Source of the DNA: Telopea speciosissima | Lineage: Eukaryota; Streptophyta; Magnoliopsida; Proteales; Proteaceae | Direction of reading: 5' to 3' | Length of the DNA stretch: 64,000 nt | Assembly (NCBI RefSeq): GCF_018873765.1 | Contig: NW_025317439.1 | Coordinates: 48,073 to 112,072, forward strand | Shown here: positions 10,270-21,359 of the stretch, piece after piece | Layout: each line of letters starts with the position of its first letter | Position numbering within the stretch: position 1 is the stretch's first letter | The notes under the pieces: model-generated | The model's input: only the letters and a program-made list of their open reading frames with translations | The model's database searches: none | Told to the model about the DNA's origin: nothing | Position numbers and translations under genes: made by a program

Positions 10270-10550
10270 TTGCGTCCTCATTGGTGAGTGGCGCCCGCCT
10301 GCATCGTCGCCCCCTCCTTGGTGCGTGGCGCCCGCTTGCCTCGCTGTCGCGCCCTCTTGGTGAGTAGCGCCCGCTTGCCGTCGTGCTCCCTCCGGTGCAT
10401 CGTGCCCTCCTGCCTCGTTGTCGCACCCTCTTGGTGCGTGGCTCCCGCCTGCCGTCGTGATCCCTCCGGTGAGTGGCGCCCACCTACCGTCGTGCTCCCT
10501 TCGATGCGTCGCGCCTGCCTGCCGTCGTCGCATCCCACCTTGGGCCGTTG
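10270..10550. repeat. GC-rich minisatellite, 35-39 bp units
   Basis: Seven to eight diverged units built on GGTGAGTGGCGCCCGCC followed by TGCCGTCGTGCTCCCTCC. Units alternate between about 35 and 39 bp. Long ORFs on both strands here are by-products of the repeat. Confidence 0.8.
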
Positions 10551-10840
10551 CGCCCTCCTGGGTTGCGTCTGCCTTACGTTGTACTCGCCTTCCAGATCGT
10601 TCCTCGTCGCTGACAGTCATGTGACAGGTCACGGCCCGCTTGTGCATCACGATCATGATCAGTGCTCTTTCAGTGGTTGGTGCTTGGTGAGGACTTATAC
10701 ATTTCTCCTTGGTTTTTTTTTTTTTCCAGATATGATCTTCCCTAACTATCTCCACACGCTGATGGTTGCAGGTTGACATCTCTCTTCGACTGTCGGAACT
10801 GTCGCTCCGAGTACGTAGCTTGATCCTCCCCTTTTTATTC
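10551..10840. other. Possible 5'UTR with intron of the second antisense ORF
   Basis: A T-run (10709-10723) and an acceptor-like TTGCAG ending at 10771 precede the ATG at 10841 on the plus strand. The donor could be GGTGAGG near 10685. This mirrors the 5'UTR-intron layout of the antisense ORF in the Tekay-like element. Confidence 0.35.
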
Positions 10841-12990
10841 ATGTCATCCTCTGGCGACTCCGATTTGAGTATTGCGTTGGTTGAGTCTCTTGAGGAGTCC
10901 TTGTCGGGGTCGTCCTCTCCTACGGGTACCACCTTGCCGTTGCCTTCGCCCCCTGCTAGTGATGGAGAGGAGGAGGTCTCTAGAGGCTCCACTTTTGGTG
11001 TCGGCAGGGCTCGCAGGGTTCCCCGGGCCTTGCTGGGGGACCCTCACAGTGTGTTGGCCCAGACTACTAGTGTCTTAACTGCCCCGGACTTAGCTTCCAT
11101 CTGTTGCACGTTCCATATCCCTCCTGAGATCATTCTTCGTGTCCCCGATCCCGGCGACTGTGCTTACTCCCATGGAGCGGATGAGGTCTGCCTCTTCTGT
11201 GTTTTCCTCACCTCTGGTCTCCGTCTCCCCATTGTTCGATTTGTAGAGTTAGTCTTGGAGCACTGGTGTCTTACCCCTGGGCAGTTGGCGCCCAACTCGT
11301 GGCAAATTATCTTAGGGGTGTATGTGTTTTTCGTACGGGCGGGGCGTGCAACCACTGTTCCCCTATTTTCGTACTTCTATCTTTCGAGGAAGGGGGATGG
11401 CGGGTGCTATCACTTTGCCCGTCGCGTTCCCAATGGCGCTCTTGCCGCATTCAATCCTGTTGTGGGGATCACCGACTCGGTGAAGCGCTGGAGGGATCGC
11501 TTCTTTTTTGCTATGATCCCTCGATGTGGACTACGGTCTTCCTGGGAGACTGTTGATATCAAGGGGGTGAACCGCCCTCTTACGCTGAGTGCCTCGGAGC
11601 TCGATACGCTCCTGCAGTGTCAGTGACGTGACCCGTTCGATGTTCATCAGTTGGATTCCGAGGCCTTCTTATGCCTCTGGAAGTTGAATCCCGGTAAGAT
11701 GTTTCCTGTTTTAGCTTGCACCTACATTTATCTTTTGCTTTATTAGTTGCTTGACTCATTTTATGGTCTTGATGTGATGTTGTCATGCAGTGGATACACG
11801 TCCGGATTTCCGTTTGCTCTGCAGTAATCTGGGGAAGAAGGCTGCTTCTCAGGGAGGTTCATCTGCGGGGGTCGCAGATGTCGGTGGCTCCTCCGCACCT
11901 ATGGTTGTCGGGGCCAAGCGGAAGGGCGTTCCAAGCTCTACTCATGTGACGAGCTCTGGGGTGCGACTCATCCTTCCTCGTATTTCTTCAGTTGTTGACG
12001 ACGCCTCGGGATCTCCGCCTCCCCCTTCTACTGTCGTTCCCTCAAGGTCTTCTGCATTGCCCCCCTCCAAGGGGAAAGGGGTGAGTTCTTCCAGTGGTGC
12101 TGCCGCTAATCTTCTTACCGCGGATGAGCCACTGGTAATCACTTTAGGGGTGTCGGAGGGTTTGACCTTGGCCGGGTCAAGTGTGTCTCGGGAGTGGGTG
12201 GACAAGGGGAGGCTTCCTACCATGAGAGTAGCCTTGCAGAGGCTCAGCGACTCGTGTCTGGTCCAAACTCTCTACCACGATATGGCTTCGGTGAGTTATT
12301 CCTTTTGGTTTCATTATGTTCGTCGTTCCTCCTATGTTTAGAGTGTTTACTGCTTGCTATGCTAATTGTAGGTCCATCACCGTCTTGCTGAAGCAGTGCT
12401 TCGACTGGAAGGCCACGCTTCCTGTGAGGTGTAGATACAACGCGTTCTGCGCGAGGTGGAGAAGGAGCTACAGGGGTATCGTGATGCATGTGAGAGGGTC
12501 GAGGCCCATGCGTAGAGGGCGTCGGAGGAGCTTGTGGTAGCGTCAGGGAAGCTCTTGGAGGTGTCTGAGGAGCTTCGAGTGACCTCTGCTGCCGGGGCCG
12601 AGAGTTCGGTTAGGGTTCTTGCTTTGGAGGAGGAGCTACATGCGTTGAGGGAGAGGCATGAGGCTGAGCTAAAGTCTGCGTACGAGCGAGCGAGCTGTAG
12701 CTGAGTTTCAGACGTCTCCAGCGTTCTCAGCGTTGTACCAGGCGCAGCTACAGCCGACGTACGAAGGGGAGATCAGAGACCTGGAGGCTTGCATCTAGGA
12801 GGTAACCCCTGGCTATAACTTCTCCGACCTGGGGTTCTTCGAGTTTGCAGCGGCGCTTCCTGATGTTGCAGTGGTGGCTAGCGTCCCAGCGCCGAAGGTG
12901 GATGCTGCTTTGCCTGAGGAGGGTGCTACTTATATTCCTCAAGTTGACATGATATCACCTGCCGAGTCAGACGAGACCCTTCTTCCTTAG
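10841..12990 (+). pseudogene. Antisense ORF of the Tat/Retand element (putative gypsy-type transposon domain), spliced
   Basis: Plus-strand, opposite to gag-pol. Exon 1 (10841-11693) starts MSSSGDSDLS and carries FHIPPEIILRVP, VLEHWCLTPGQLAPNSWQI and LFSYFYLSRKGDGGCYHFAR, the pattern of the 'putative gypsy type transposon' domain. Introns fit at 11694-11790 (G|GTAAGA..GCAG) and 12291-12371 (GTGAGT..TGTAG); joining them keeps frame across LNP-VDTRPDF. The last part is acidic coiled coil (LREVEKELQGYRDACERVE, ALEEELHALRERHEAE). In-frame stops at 11624 (TGA) and two TAGs in exon 3 break this copy. Such ORFs are known from Retand-type elements; the function is unknown. Upstream it may have a 5'UTR intron. 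Confidence 0.7.
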
Positions 12991-13129
12991 GCTTCTTAGC
13001 TTTATGGTTGTACCGGATGCGTAGACTTGTCTGACTTTTGTGTTTTGAATTTCGAGCTATACATATCATGAACTCAGTCATTTGTAGTTAACGTGTTTTC
13101 CTTCTATTATTACTTTTTATATAGGACCT

Positions 13130-13625
13130 TGGTGTTTCGGCAGTCTGGGGACCTGAGTGGCTTTGTGCCTTGGTGGCCTATGCGCCCCGGTGGTCACTGG
13201 ACCTGGGTGGCATTATGCCTTGGTGGCCTTCGGGCCTTAGTGGTCAACGGACCTTACGCTTTGGCGGTCAGCGGACCTTTGGTCATCAGACCTTGTGCCT
13301 TGGTGGCCTACGGGCCTTGGTGGTCAACCGACCTTGGTGGGATTGCGCCTTGGTAGTCAACGAACCTTGTGCTTTGGTGGTCAGTAGACCTTTGGTCATT
13401 GGACCTTGCGCCAAGTGGCCTGCAGGCTTTGGCAGCGTTACGCCTCGGTGGCCAACGGACCTTGCGCTTTGGTGGTCAGCGGACCTTTGGTCATCAGACC
13501 TTGCGCCGGGTGGCCTACAGGCCTTGGTGGTGTTACGCCTTGGTGGTTAACAGACCCTGGTGGCATTACGCCTTGGTGGCCTTCGGGCCTAGGTGGTCGT
13601 CGGACCTTAGTCTTGGTGGTAGTCA
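13130..13625. repeat. CCTTGGTGGTC minisatellite with higher-order repeats
   Basis: About 500 bp of short 15-17 bp submonomers such as CCTTGGTGGCCTACGGG and CTTTGGTGGTCAGCGGACC. A higher-order block containing GACCTTTGGTCAT recurs at about 13270, 13390 and 13485. It lies between the antisense ORF and integrase. Reading frames through it (repeated Gly-Trp/Leu-Val) are artefacts of the repeat. Confidence 0.85.
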
Positions 13626-13721
13626 GTCAATGAGCATGAGTAGACAATCGTATTACAATCAAATCACCAGACTTCTTTCATAAATAAAAAATTCCAAATT
13701 ACCATTAAAAATCCAAACTGT

Positions 13722-13800
13722 GGCTGACTGTCGACTCTACTACTGCTACCTGGCTGACTGTCGACTCTGCTATTGCCACCTGGCTGACTGTCGACTTTAT
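13722..13800. repeat. Three-copy 30-bp tandem repeat
   Basis: Units begin TGGCTGACTGTCGACT at about 13723, 13751 and 13781, followed by CTACTACTGCTACC or variants. It lies just downstream of the integrase stop on the element's coding strand. Confidence 0.8.
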
Positions 13801-13858
13801 TGCTAGCTCTTTCGGTGATGCTTTCGGTGTTGCTTTACTGCTATTGTCGGGGTTCTCC

Positions 13859-14839
13859 TTACTGGTAGTACTTCTTCAGGTGTTCCGAGTTCCAGGTGTG
13901 GTCTATCTTCTTGCCCCCCGGAGTCTTCAGGCGGTAGGTCCCTGGACGTTCCCAGTTGGCTGACAACTTTCCTTCCTTCCTTGGCTCTGATGCACTTGCC
14001 CTTCTCAGTACCAGGTCGCCCTGGTGAAATAGCCTTTCCTTGACCCTGGCATTGTAGTACTTGGCAGTTCGTTGCTGGTAGGCCACGTTTCTTAATAGTG
14101 CCTTCTCTCGGATTTCATTGATGAAGTCCAAGTTTTCCCGGAGCTCGTCGACATAGGTTCTCTCGTTGAAGTGCAGTACCCTATGGGTCATGGCGAGCAC
14201 CTCTATCGGTGCCAGTGCCTCTGTGCCATATGCCAGGCAGAAGGGGCTTTCTCCTATGGGTGTCCGTACTATGGTTCGGTATGCCCACAGAACACTTGGT
14301 AGCTCCTTGACCCACTTCCCCTTGGCTCCTTCTAGCCTTTTCTTGACCCCTTCCAGTAGGGTTCTGTTAGTCACCTCCACCTGACCATTGGCCTGTGGGT
14401 ATGCTACCGAGACAGACCGATAGTCAATGTTGTAGCTTTGGCAGAATTCTCTGAACTTGGGATTGTTGAACTGCTTTTCGTTGTCTGAGACTAGAATCTT
14501 TGGCACCCCGAACCTGTAGATAATGTCATCGCGGACAAACTTCTCCATCTCGTTCTCAGTTATTTTGGCCAATGGCTTGGCCTTGACCCACTTGGTGAAG
14601 TAGTCAATAGCGACGACTAGGTACTTTCTATTTTCGAAGGCCGCAGTGAAGTTGCCCAGGATGTCCATCCCCCACATGGCGAAGGGTATGGGGTTGAGGA
14701 TCGATGCCAATTTGGTGGCGGGTAGATGGGGTACAAGGGCGAACAACTGACACTGCTCGCACTTCCTCACGTACTGTATGGTCTCCTCCTGCATTCGTGG
14801 CCAGTAGAGTCCCTGACGGAGGACCTTGTAGGCTAGGGC
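13859..14839 (-). pseudogene. Integrase of the Tat/Retand element
   Basis: Zinc-binding end KCEQCQLF, first catalytic Asp in WGMDILGNF, second in LVSDNEKQFN and catalytic Glu in NGQVEVTNRT, then the usual LWAYRTIVRTPIGESPF and a C-terminal region ending EHLKKYYQ. The ORF from 14794 is open; upstream, in the same frame, a TGA near 14840 separates it from RNase H where an Arg codon (CGA) is expected. Length and motif order are normal. Integrase would insert element cDNA into nuclear DNA. Confidence 0.88.
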
Positions 14840-16894
14840 TCATCCTCCCATGTGGCTTTCGCATATCCCCTCGTGGACCTCCGCCAGGGCATACTTGGCT
14901 CCTTTGGGTCCCAGGCACCGAAGTAGTGGTGCCGTGGCCCCCCTCTTGTATAGTACTCTATCCAGGACGGTGTACTTTGCAGCTCTCATCCTGACCTTTC
15001 TTGCCTCAACCTTGTCTTCCGGTAGGGTGTCGTTCTGTATGTAGTCAGCTATGGGGTCCATCCAGCTGGGCCCTTCCTCTATGGTATTAACCTGCTTTTC
15101 CTGGTGTGTTGGTTCATGCAGGACCTCAATGTACACTGCTCCTGCCAGGTTTCGGAACTCATCGTTGGCTAGCCTGGATAGAGCATCGGTAGTCGTATTC
15201 TGGATCCTGGGTAAGCGAACCATCTCGAACTTCATGAATCCCTTGATCAGTGATCGGGCACGTGCTAGGTACGCTGCCATTCGCTCATCCTTTGCCTCAT
15301 ATTCTCCATTCACCTGGTTCACGACGAGCTGAGAATCACTCTGGATGGATAGGTGTGTTACTTGGATGGCCTTGGCCACCCGAAGTCCAGCTAGTAGTAC
15401 CTCGTACTCTGCTTCGTTGTTGGATGCCGAGAAGGTGAATCGGAGTGCATATTGGATCCAAAATCCCTCGGGGCTAGTAAGTATGAGGCCAGCCCCACTT
15501 CCTGCCGCGTTACTCGAGCCATCCACTAACATCTCCCATGATCCGCAGTCCTGTTCCTCTGGTTCATCTGCCTCCGGGTCTGTCTCGGGTAGGGTGCACT
15601 CGACGACGAAGTCTGCCAGGGCTTGGCCCTTGACGACAGTCCGTGGTTGGAATCTGATGTCATGCTCACTCAGTTCCACTGCCCAGGCTATGAGTCTTCC
15701 GGATACCTCTGGCTTGTGGAGTACCTTCTTCAGGGGCAGGTCGGTAAGGACTGTGACGGTGTGGGCTTGGAAGTATGGTCGTAGCTTCTCGATCCTCGTG
15801 TACCTGGTCTCTGCATCGATCAGAAAGTGACTGACATAGTAGATGGGCCTCTGGACCCTGCCCTCTTCCTTCAGGAGTACTACGCTTACGACGACCGGGG
15901 TGGCCGCCAGGTAGACCTGCAGATCTTCATTGGGCTCTGGCCGCCCGAGTAGTAGTGGGCTTTCTAGGTACCCCTTCAACTCCTCGAACGCCTTCTGGCA
16001 CTCCTCTGTCCACGTAAAGTCCTTTGGGCTCCAGAGGTTCTTCAATGTCTTGAAGAACAGCAAGCATTTGTCTCCTGACCGCGACACGAACCTTGAAAGG
16101 GCTGCCACCCTTCCATTCAACCTTTGTACTTCTCTGACTGTTTGAGGGGGTGACATCTCCCGGATGGCTTTGATCTTGGACGGGTTGGCTTCTATTCCCC
16201 GTACTGAGACCATGAACCCCAGGAATTTTCCTGACGTTACACCGAAGGCGCACTTGGCAGGGTTTAGCTTCATCTGGTTCCTTCTCAGTACTGTGAAGGC
16301 TTCCTCCAGGTTGGCTAGGTGCCAGTGGGCCTGGGTGCTTTTCACAAGCATGTTGTCCACATACACTTCCATGTTACGCCCGATCTGCTCCTCGAACATC
16401 TTGTTAACCATCCTCTGGTAGGTGGCCCCTGCATTCTTCAGCCCGAACGGCATGACGTGGTAGCAGTAGTTCTCCGTGTCCGTTCGGAAGGCGGTGTAAG
16501 ACTCATCATCCTCATGCATGAGGATCTGGTTGTATCCGAAGTAGGCGTCCATGAAACTCAGCATCTCATGGCCAGCAGTAGCATCAATCAACAAGTCAAT
16601 CCGGGGAAGTGGGTACTCGTCTTTCGGGCATGCCTTATTCAGATCGGTGTAATCAACACACATCCTCCACTTCCCGTTGGCCTTCGGCACCATGACTACG
16701 TTCGCCATCTAGGTGGGGAATTTCTCCTTCCTGATGAACCCAGATTGGCTAAGTTTCTCCACCTCTTTCTTGATGGCTGCTTATCGATCCAGGGCAAAAT
16801 TTTACCTCTTCTGCTGGACGGGCTTTTGGGTCGGGTCTACATGCAGGCGGTGTTCTACTAAGGAACGTGGTATGCCAGGCATGTCAGAGGTCGA
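14840..16894 (-). pseudogene. Reverse transcriptase, RNase H and second RNase H of the Tat/Retand element
   Basis: RT motifs KANGKWRMCVDYTDLNKACP, FMDAYFGYNQI, VMPFGLKNAGATYQRM and YVDNMLVKS, then FLGFMVSVRGIEANP. The catalytic YVDD is YVDN here (codon at 16352-16354), which should disable polymerisation. The first RNase H (RPIYYVSHFL..RIEK) is degraded. The second, archaeal-type RNase H (WEMLVDGSSNAAGSGAGLIL, NNEAEYEVLLAGL, SDSQLVVNQVNGEYEAKD) is the mark of Tat elements. The long ORF is 16708-14840; upstream to the protease at least four stops (TAG, TAA, TAA, TAG) lie in one continuous frame, all explainable as C-to-T changes of CAG, CGA or CAA. Confidence 0.9.
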
Positions 16895-17815
16895 CTATGC
16901 AAAGACATCCATGTTCGCTTGGAGGAGATGCCCCAACTCGTTCTTCTGCTCGTCGCTCAACAGTGAGCCTATCTGTACAACCCTAGAGGGGTCATCCTTG
17001 CTGAGTGGCCATGGGACAAGATCCTCCACTGGCTTACCCCTTCTTTCTGGCAATTCACCTCTCTGGTCACTGACCAGATTCTCTATGCAGAGTGCCATTC
17101 CACGGGTGTTACCATTATTTTTCTTCATGAAGGTCGCGTAACACTCCCTTGCCTTCTTCTGATCTCCCCGAACTTCGCCTACCCCGTTCTCAGTGGGAAA
17201 CTTCACCTTCAGGTGGAGTGGTGACACGACTCCTCTAAGGGCAATCAGGGAGGGTCCCCCTAGGAGGCGATTGAATGACACCACGGACTTGACAACCATG
17301 AAGTTCACCATGATCGTCACTTGCTGGGGGTGCACTCCGAACGTGACGGGTAGTTCTATGGTACCTCTAATGGAGGCGGTTGCACCGGAGAATCCATGGA
17401 GGTAGGTAGGCTCCGACTTGAGCTGATCGTCTCCGAACCTGAACTGCCGATAGGCATCCAGGGAGAGCATGTCTACCGATGCCCCTGTGTCTATTAGTAC
17501 CCTGTGTATAGGTCGGTTGGCTACCTCCACCTGTACCACCAGTGCATCCTCATGTGGGAAGCTCAGTCCTTCTAGGTCTTCCTCTGAGAAGGAGATCACT
17601 GTCTCGATCTTGGCTATCTTGCTTGGCTTCTCTGCAACTCCCACAAACCTGGCATGGGCTTTGGCCTTCCAGGTGGACTCCTACCCCGGTCCCCCTAGTA
17701 TGGTGAGGATGGGGGCTCCCTTGGTGCCACTCAGTTTTACTGCATCTCTCCGCCCTTCTGGGCGATCTCTCTCTTGATCTATCCTTCTTTCCTCTCTCCT
17801 TGGTTCTTCTCTTTC
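16895..17815 (-). pseudogene. Protease of the Tat/Retand element
   Basis: The retropepsin active site is HRVLIDTGASVDMLS (17644-16895 segment), followed by LHGFSGATASIRGTIELPV and RLLGGPSLIALRGVVSPLHL. The C-terminal part (LSDEQKNELGHLLQANMDVFA) is the connection to RT. It shares one frame with gag (right) and RT (left), so the element encoded a single gag-pol frame. Stops at 17816 (TGA) and near 17690 (TAG) separate it from gag. Confidence 0.85.
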
Positions 17816-19675
17816 TCAGTCACGACCTCTGTCTGCCTGACCCGAACGGCCATCGCGCCTTCCTTTCACGTACCTGTTTAAGCTCCCTGCCCTTACAAGG
17901 CTTTCTATCTCTCTATTCAACTGGAAGCAGTCCTCTGTGTCATGCCCATTCTCCTTGTGGAAGAGGCAGAACTTGTTAGGGTTTCTCTTCTCAAGTCCTG
18001 CTAGCATGGGTCATGGCCACCGGATCAGGTCATGGTCCTGGATCTGCATGAGGATTTGTGACCGGGTAGTGTTCAATGGTGTGAACTCGAGGCTATTGGC
18101 TCTTTCACTTCTCTCAGGACGACGATCAGTTCTTTCGGAGGGAAGATCGTTCTTCTCCTGCCGGCGCTCGGTCCTTGTCTGCTTGCTTTCCTTACGGCCA
18201 TGCGGTGCTGACCTCTTGTTGTCTTGGGGCTTGGCCTCTATCACTTTCTTCCTAGCCTGCAGTACCTCCGCCATATTGGCGAACTCATTGCACCGCTCCA
18301 GGAGCTCCTTCATGGTCCTGGTCTCATGACGTGCCAGGTCCTTGATCAGGTCCAAGTCTTTGATGCCTCCTGCCAAGGCTGCATGCTGGGTCTGGTTGTC
18401 CAAATCTCGAACCTCCAAGGACTCCTTGGTGAACCTACTGACATACTCCCTGAGAGATTCCCCAGGGTTCTGTACCATGTTCAGTAGGTTGACAGTGGTC
18501 TTCTTCTGCTTGACGCTGCTCTGGAAGCGGGTGACGAGCTGTTCGCATAGCTTTGCGAACGAGCCTATCGACCTTGGTCGTAGCCTGGAGAACCATGATG
18601 TAGCCGCATCCTTGAGGGATGCAGGGAATGCCAAGCAGGAGACCACGTCCGACCCACCATACAGTGTCATCATGCCATTAAAATAGTTGATGTGGTCATT
18701 AGGGTCCGTGGTACCACTATATAGTTCAAAGGTAGGTAGTCGGAACCCGGAGGGGAATGTGGCTGACATGATCTCTGTGGAGAACGGGTGTTGTCCAAGT
18801 ACGGAGTGTGTCTCTCCTCTGGTCTGTTTCTTCAACCCTTCCAGCTTCTCGTCCAGGTCCCGGAGCCTTTGGTCCAACTCTTCCTCTAATGCATGTCCTT
18901 CATGTCCGGCAAGACGCTCACTACGACCTCATTCACGACTTCTCCTTGATGTCCCCTCCCGCCTTGAGTATTGGCGGGATGGTGAATGGTTACGTCGCGA
19001 TGAACCCTGACACGATGGGGGGGGGCTCTCCTCCGGCCGGATCCAGCTTTGTCCTAGCCTGTGACTCTCCCCCAGTCGAGCTTGGACCACCGACCTCCTG
19101 GCGGATCTCTCTGGGTTTGGCACCTGTGCCCCAGGCGCCGGTGTCCTTCCACGGTCTGCCCGCCCCGGGAGGTCTCTTGTCCTTCTAGGGTGCTGAGAAG
19201 GCTCCCCCGACGGAGGAACGGGTGTTCGCCTGGCGAGTTGCTACTCCCTTGGTGGGGGAACGGATGTTGATCGCCTGGCGAGTCTCTCTGACCTTTCCTC
19301 CCGGAGTGGTGGTCCCCTAAGATCAGGCTCTTGTCGAGGTACAGGCTCTGCCCTTGCGGCTGCCGACACCCTATGGCGGTGGGACGTTGAACGCTGCGTC
19401 AGATAGTCTCAGAAGAGTCGGCGATCATCCAGTATCTGTCGCTGCAGGTCATGGACCTGACCTACAGTTGCCGGTGCATTGGGGTCGGGTACCACCTCCA
19501 CCACCGCCTCGTTGTTAGGTTCGGCTACGACGACCTGATCATCGTTTGGGACCTCCGTCTCCAGAGAGACATGGTCGTGGCCATTGGTTCTGCGGCGACG
19601 AGAGCTCTTCGAGGGTGGTGATCCGTTCCTCGGAACATTGTTGGTGGAGGCAGCGGTCTTCCTTCGTGGCGGCAT
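17816..19675 (-). pseudogene. Gag of the Tat/Retand element
   Basis: Starts MPPRRKTAASTNN at 19675, 46 bases from the primer site. It is one frame to 17816 with TGA at 19409, further decay to 18880, and TGA at 18011. The main domain (18877-18011) has FPSGFRLPTFELYSG, DHINYFNGMMTLYGG, DAATSWFSRLRPRSI and NPGESLREYVSRFTKE, typical of Tat-type gag. The small nucleocapsid motif CLFHKENGHDTEDC lies in the last segment. It would coat element RNA in particles. Upstream stretches are Arg/Pro-rich and weakly conserved. Confidence 0.85.
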
Positions 19676-19720
19676 TGTATGAGTATGGAAGCGAGCTAGT
19701 AGGTGTAATGGCTAGTGTCG

Positions 19721-19741
19721 TTCCCATAGACGGCGCCAATC
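19721..19741 (-). other. Primer-binding site of the Tat/Retand element
   Basis: On the minus strand the LTR end ACTCAACA is followed by GA and TTGGCGCCGTCTATGGGAA, a typical primer site for Tat-type gypsy elements. Confidence 0.8.
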
Positions 19742-20309
19742 TGTTGAGTCAAGAAATTGTCGAGCGGTCCTACGAGTGTCGTCACCTGCAAGAGGACCAA
19801 GTAAGTCACCAGAGAGAACCGGTGTGGTTCCAGCCTAGGGCTCTTCAATGCCAAAGTGAGATCTCCTGAGCAAACAGATGAATAGAGATTATTCAAGATG
19901 AGTTGAGGGTGTGAGATATCTTCTCTTTTATAGTAGTGCATGGCGGAGTGGAGAGTCCCTAGTTGATGTGGAGTCTTCTTCGTAGGTGGAGGTTTCCATG
20001 AATAACAGGGCTCCTCTTTGGTTGGTCATCTTCCGGCGAGATTTAGAGTCCCAGTAGAGTTGTCCTTCTAGATGGATAGATCCTTCCGGATGACTAGGTC
20101 CTTCTTGAGTCCATGTGGGTTACGTGAGTAGTAATCCAGGCTCCGGAGTCCTACAGAGGTGTTCATCTTGTTGTTGACGTAGTGTAATCTAACTCGTACT
20201 TATATCCCGTTGGAGTATGTTGCCTTGGAGGAGAGGACGTCCAGGTGGATCTTCTTTCTTAAGGACACGTGGCATCTTCCGATTGGTGGGGATGATTTGT
20301 GGTTCATCA
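19742..20309 (-). repeat. 5' LTR of the Tat/Retand element
   Basis: 568 bp, TG..CA ends on the plus strand (TGTTGAGTC..GTTCATCA), colinear with 9094-9661. GGTTC target duplication follows at 20310-20314. Confidence 0.92.
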
Positions 20310-20314
20310 GGTTC

Positions 20315-21359
20315 TAAGCACACAACAGATGAATTGAGATAACAATATGATGGGAAAATGATTCAAGTAAATAATGAGCAGCACACCCATTTACTTGTTA
20401 GAAAATATAAAGAAAAGTATTAACAAAATTAAATGAGGAAATTTTCAAAATTACATATTTTATAGTGCAATATTCTATAGCGGGAGCCTCACGCACTAGG
20501 ACACTCTACATATTTTATAGAGGAATAAAAACCAGGTTAATGCAAACCAGTTTCCAAAACAGAAAACTAGCTCACAAAAGTTTCGAAAATAGAGAAGCAA
20601 AACCAGAATTTGGACCAAGTCTGATAATATAATAGAGAAATCTAGAAGAATGCTCGTACAACTGGGAGAAAGAATAGCAGAACTAAAACCAAACACCCAT
20701 CGACCAGAAACCTTAGAACTGATAACAGAACTTCAGAAAGCAGTGTATTCAGTTTAGACTCAAAACAGAATAGAATTGGACCTTGAACATAATAATATAT
20801 GCCGCAGGGTAGAGAGAACAGAAAACTCTGACCTGTGATTAAGAGAAAGAAAGATAGAAAGACAACTAGGCTAGGAATCCACCTAAGCCCCACTGGAATC
20901 CACCACGTACACCACAGAATCCACAGCAAGTGTCCACTGAATCTACGGCAGCATAAATTTCAAGAAAACTGAAAGCTATATCCCTAAATAGCTGGCAACA
21001 TACATATATAGACTCTCAAAATATGACTCCTAACATGACTAGAAATAGCCAATACCAAGTTAACAACTAATAATCAAACTAGTTACTTAATTAATCATAG
21101 AAGACTTGAACAACTCCTGCTCTAACTAGGACTCCAACTTAAACTAAATAATAAAGTAAATCATGTATTCCCAAATTCCTGCCCTTATTCTAGGCCTATC
21201 ACAATGGAAACCAATTGGACCAAAGCCCCAACATGTATAGAACCCAACCCAAGGCGTATTTCCACTAATATAGGACCACTTTTGTAATTTTCTTGCATCA
21301 CTGGTTAATCTCTAAAGCCATAAATTAATTATTTTAGTTGAGTTCCACGACATGCATAC
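20315..21359. other. Interior of the PIF/Harbinger-like element, no gene recognised
   Basis: AT-rich sequence. Minus-strand ORFs at 20496-20929 are hydrophobic Leu/Phe-rich products of T-rich DNA with no recognised motif. If the F-box/LRR fragment has more downstream exons they should lie here on the minus strand, but I see none. Confidence 0.5.

Larger units (their letters stand above)
9094..20309 (-). mobile_element. Complete Tat/Retand-type Ty3/gypsy retrotransposon
   Basis: Full-length minus-strand element of 11,216 bp with two 568-bp LTRs (9094-9661 and 19742-20309) and a perfect 5-bp target duplication GGTTC (9089-9093, 20310-20314). Reading right to left: 5' LTR, primer site, gag, protease, RT, RNase H, a second (archaeal-type) RNase H, integrase, an opposite-strand ORF with introns, tandem-repeat blocks, polypurine tract, 3' LTR. 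A second RNase H and an antisense ORF between pol and 3' LTR are marks of the Tat/Retand group. About 30 LTR differences by eye and several C-to-T-type stops show it is not recent. It lies inside the PIF/Harbinger-like transposon. Confidence 0.92.

Noticed and set aside
10052..10992. Long Arg/Gly/Thr-rich ORFs on both strands
   Set aside because: GC-rich tandem repeat artefacts; no conserved domain.
13130..13625. CRISPR array
   Set aside because: Units are contiguous and diverged with no unique spacers, in a plant genome.
13093..13683. Overlapping long plus-strand ORFs rich in Gly, Trp, Leu and Val
   Set aside because: They come from reading through a minisatellite in several frames; no start context, and all frames look equally open.
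20496..20929. Hydrophobic minus ORFs
   Set aside because: Leu/Phe/Val composition follows T-rich DNA; no domain, start context or splice support.
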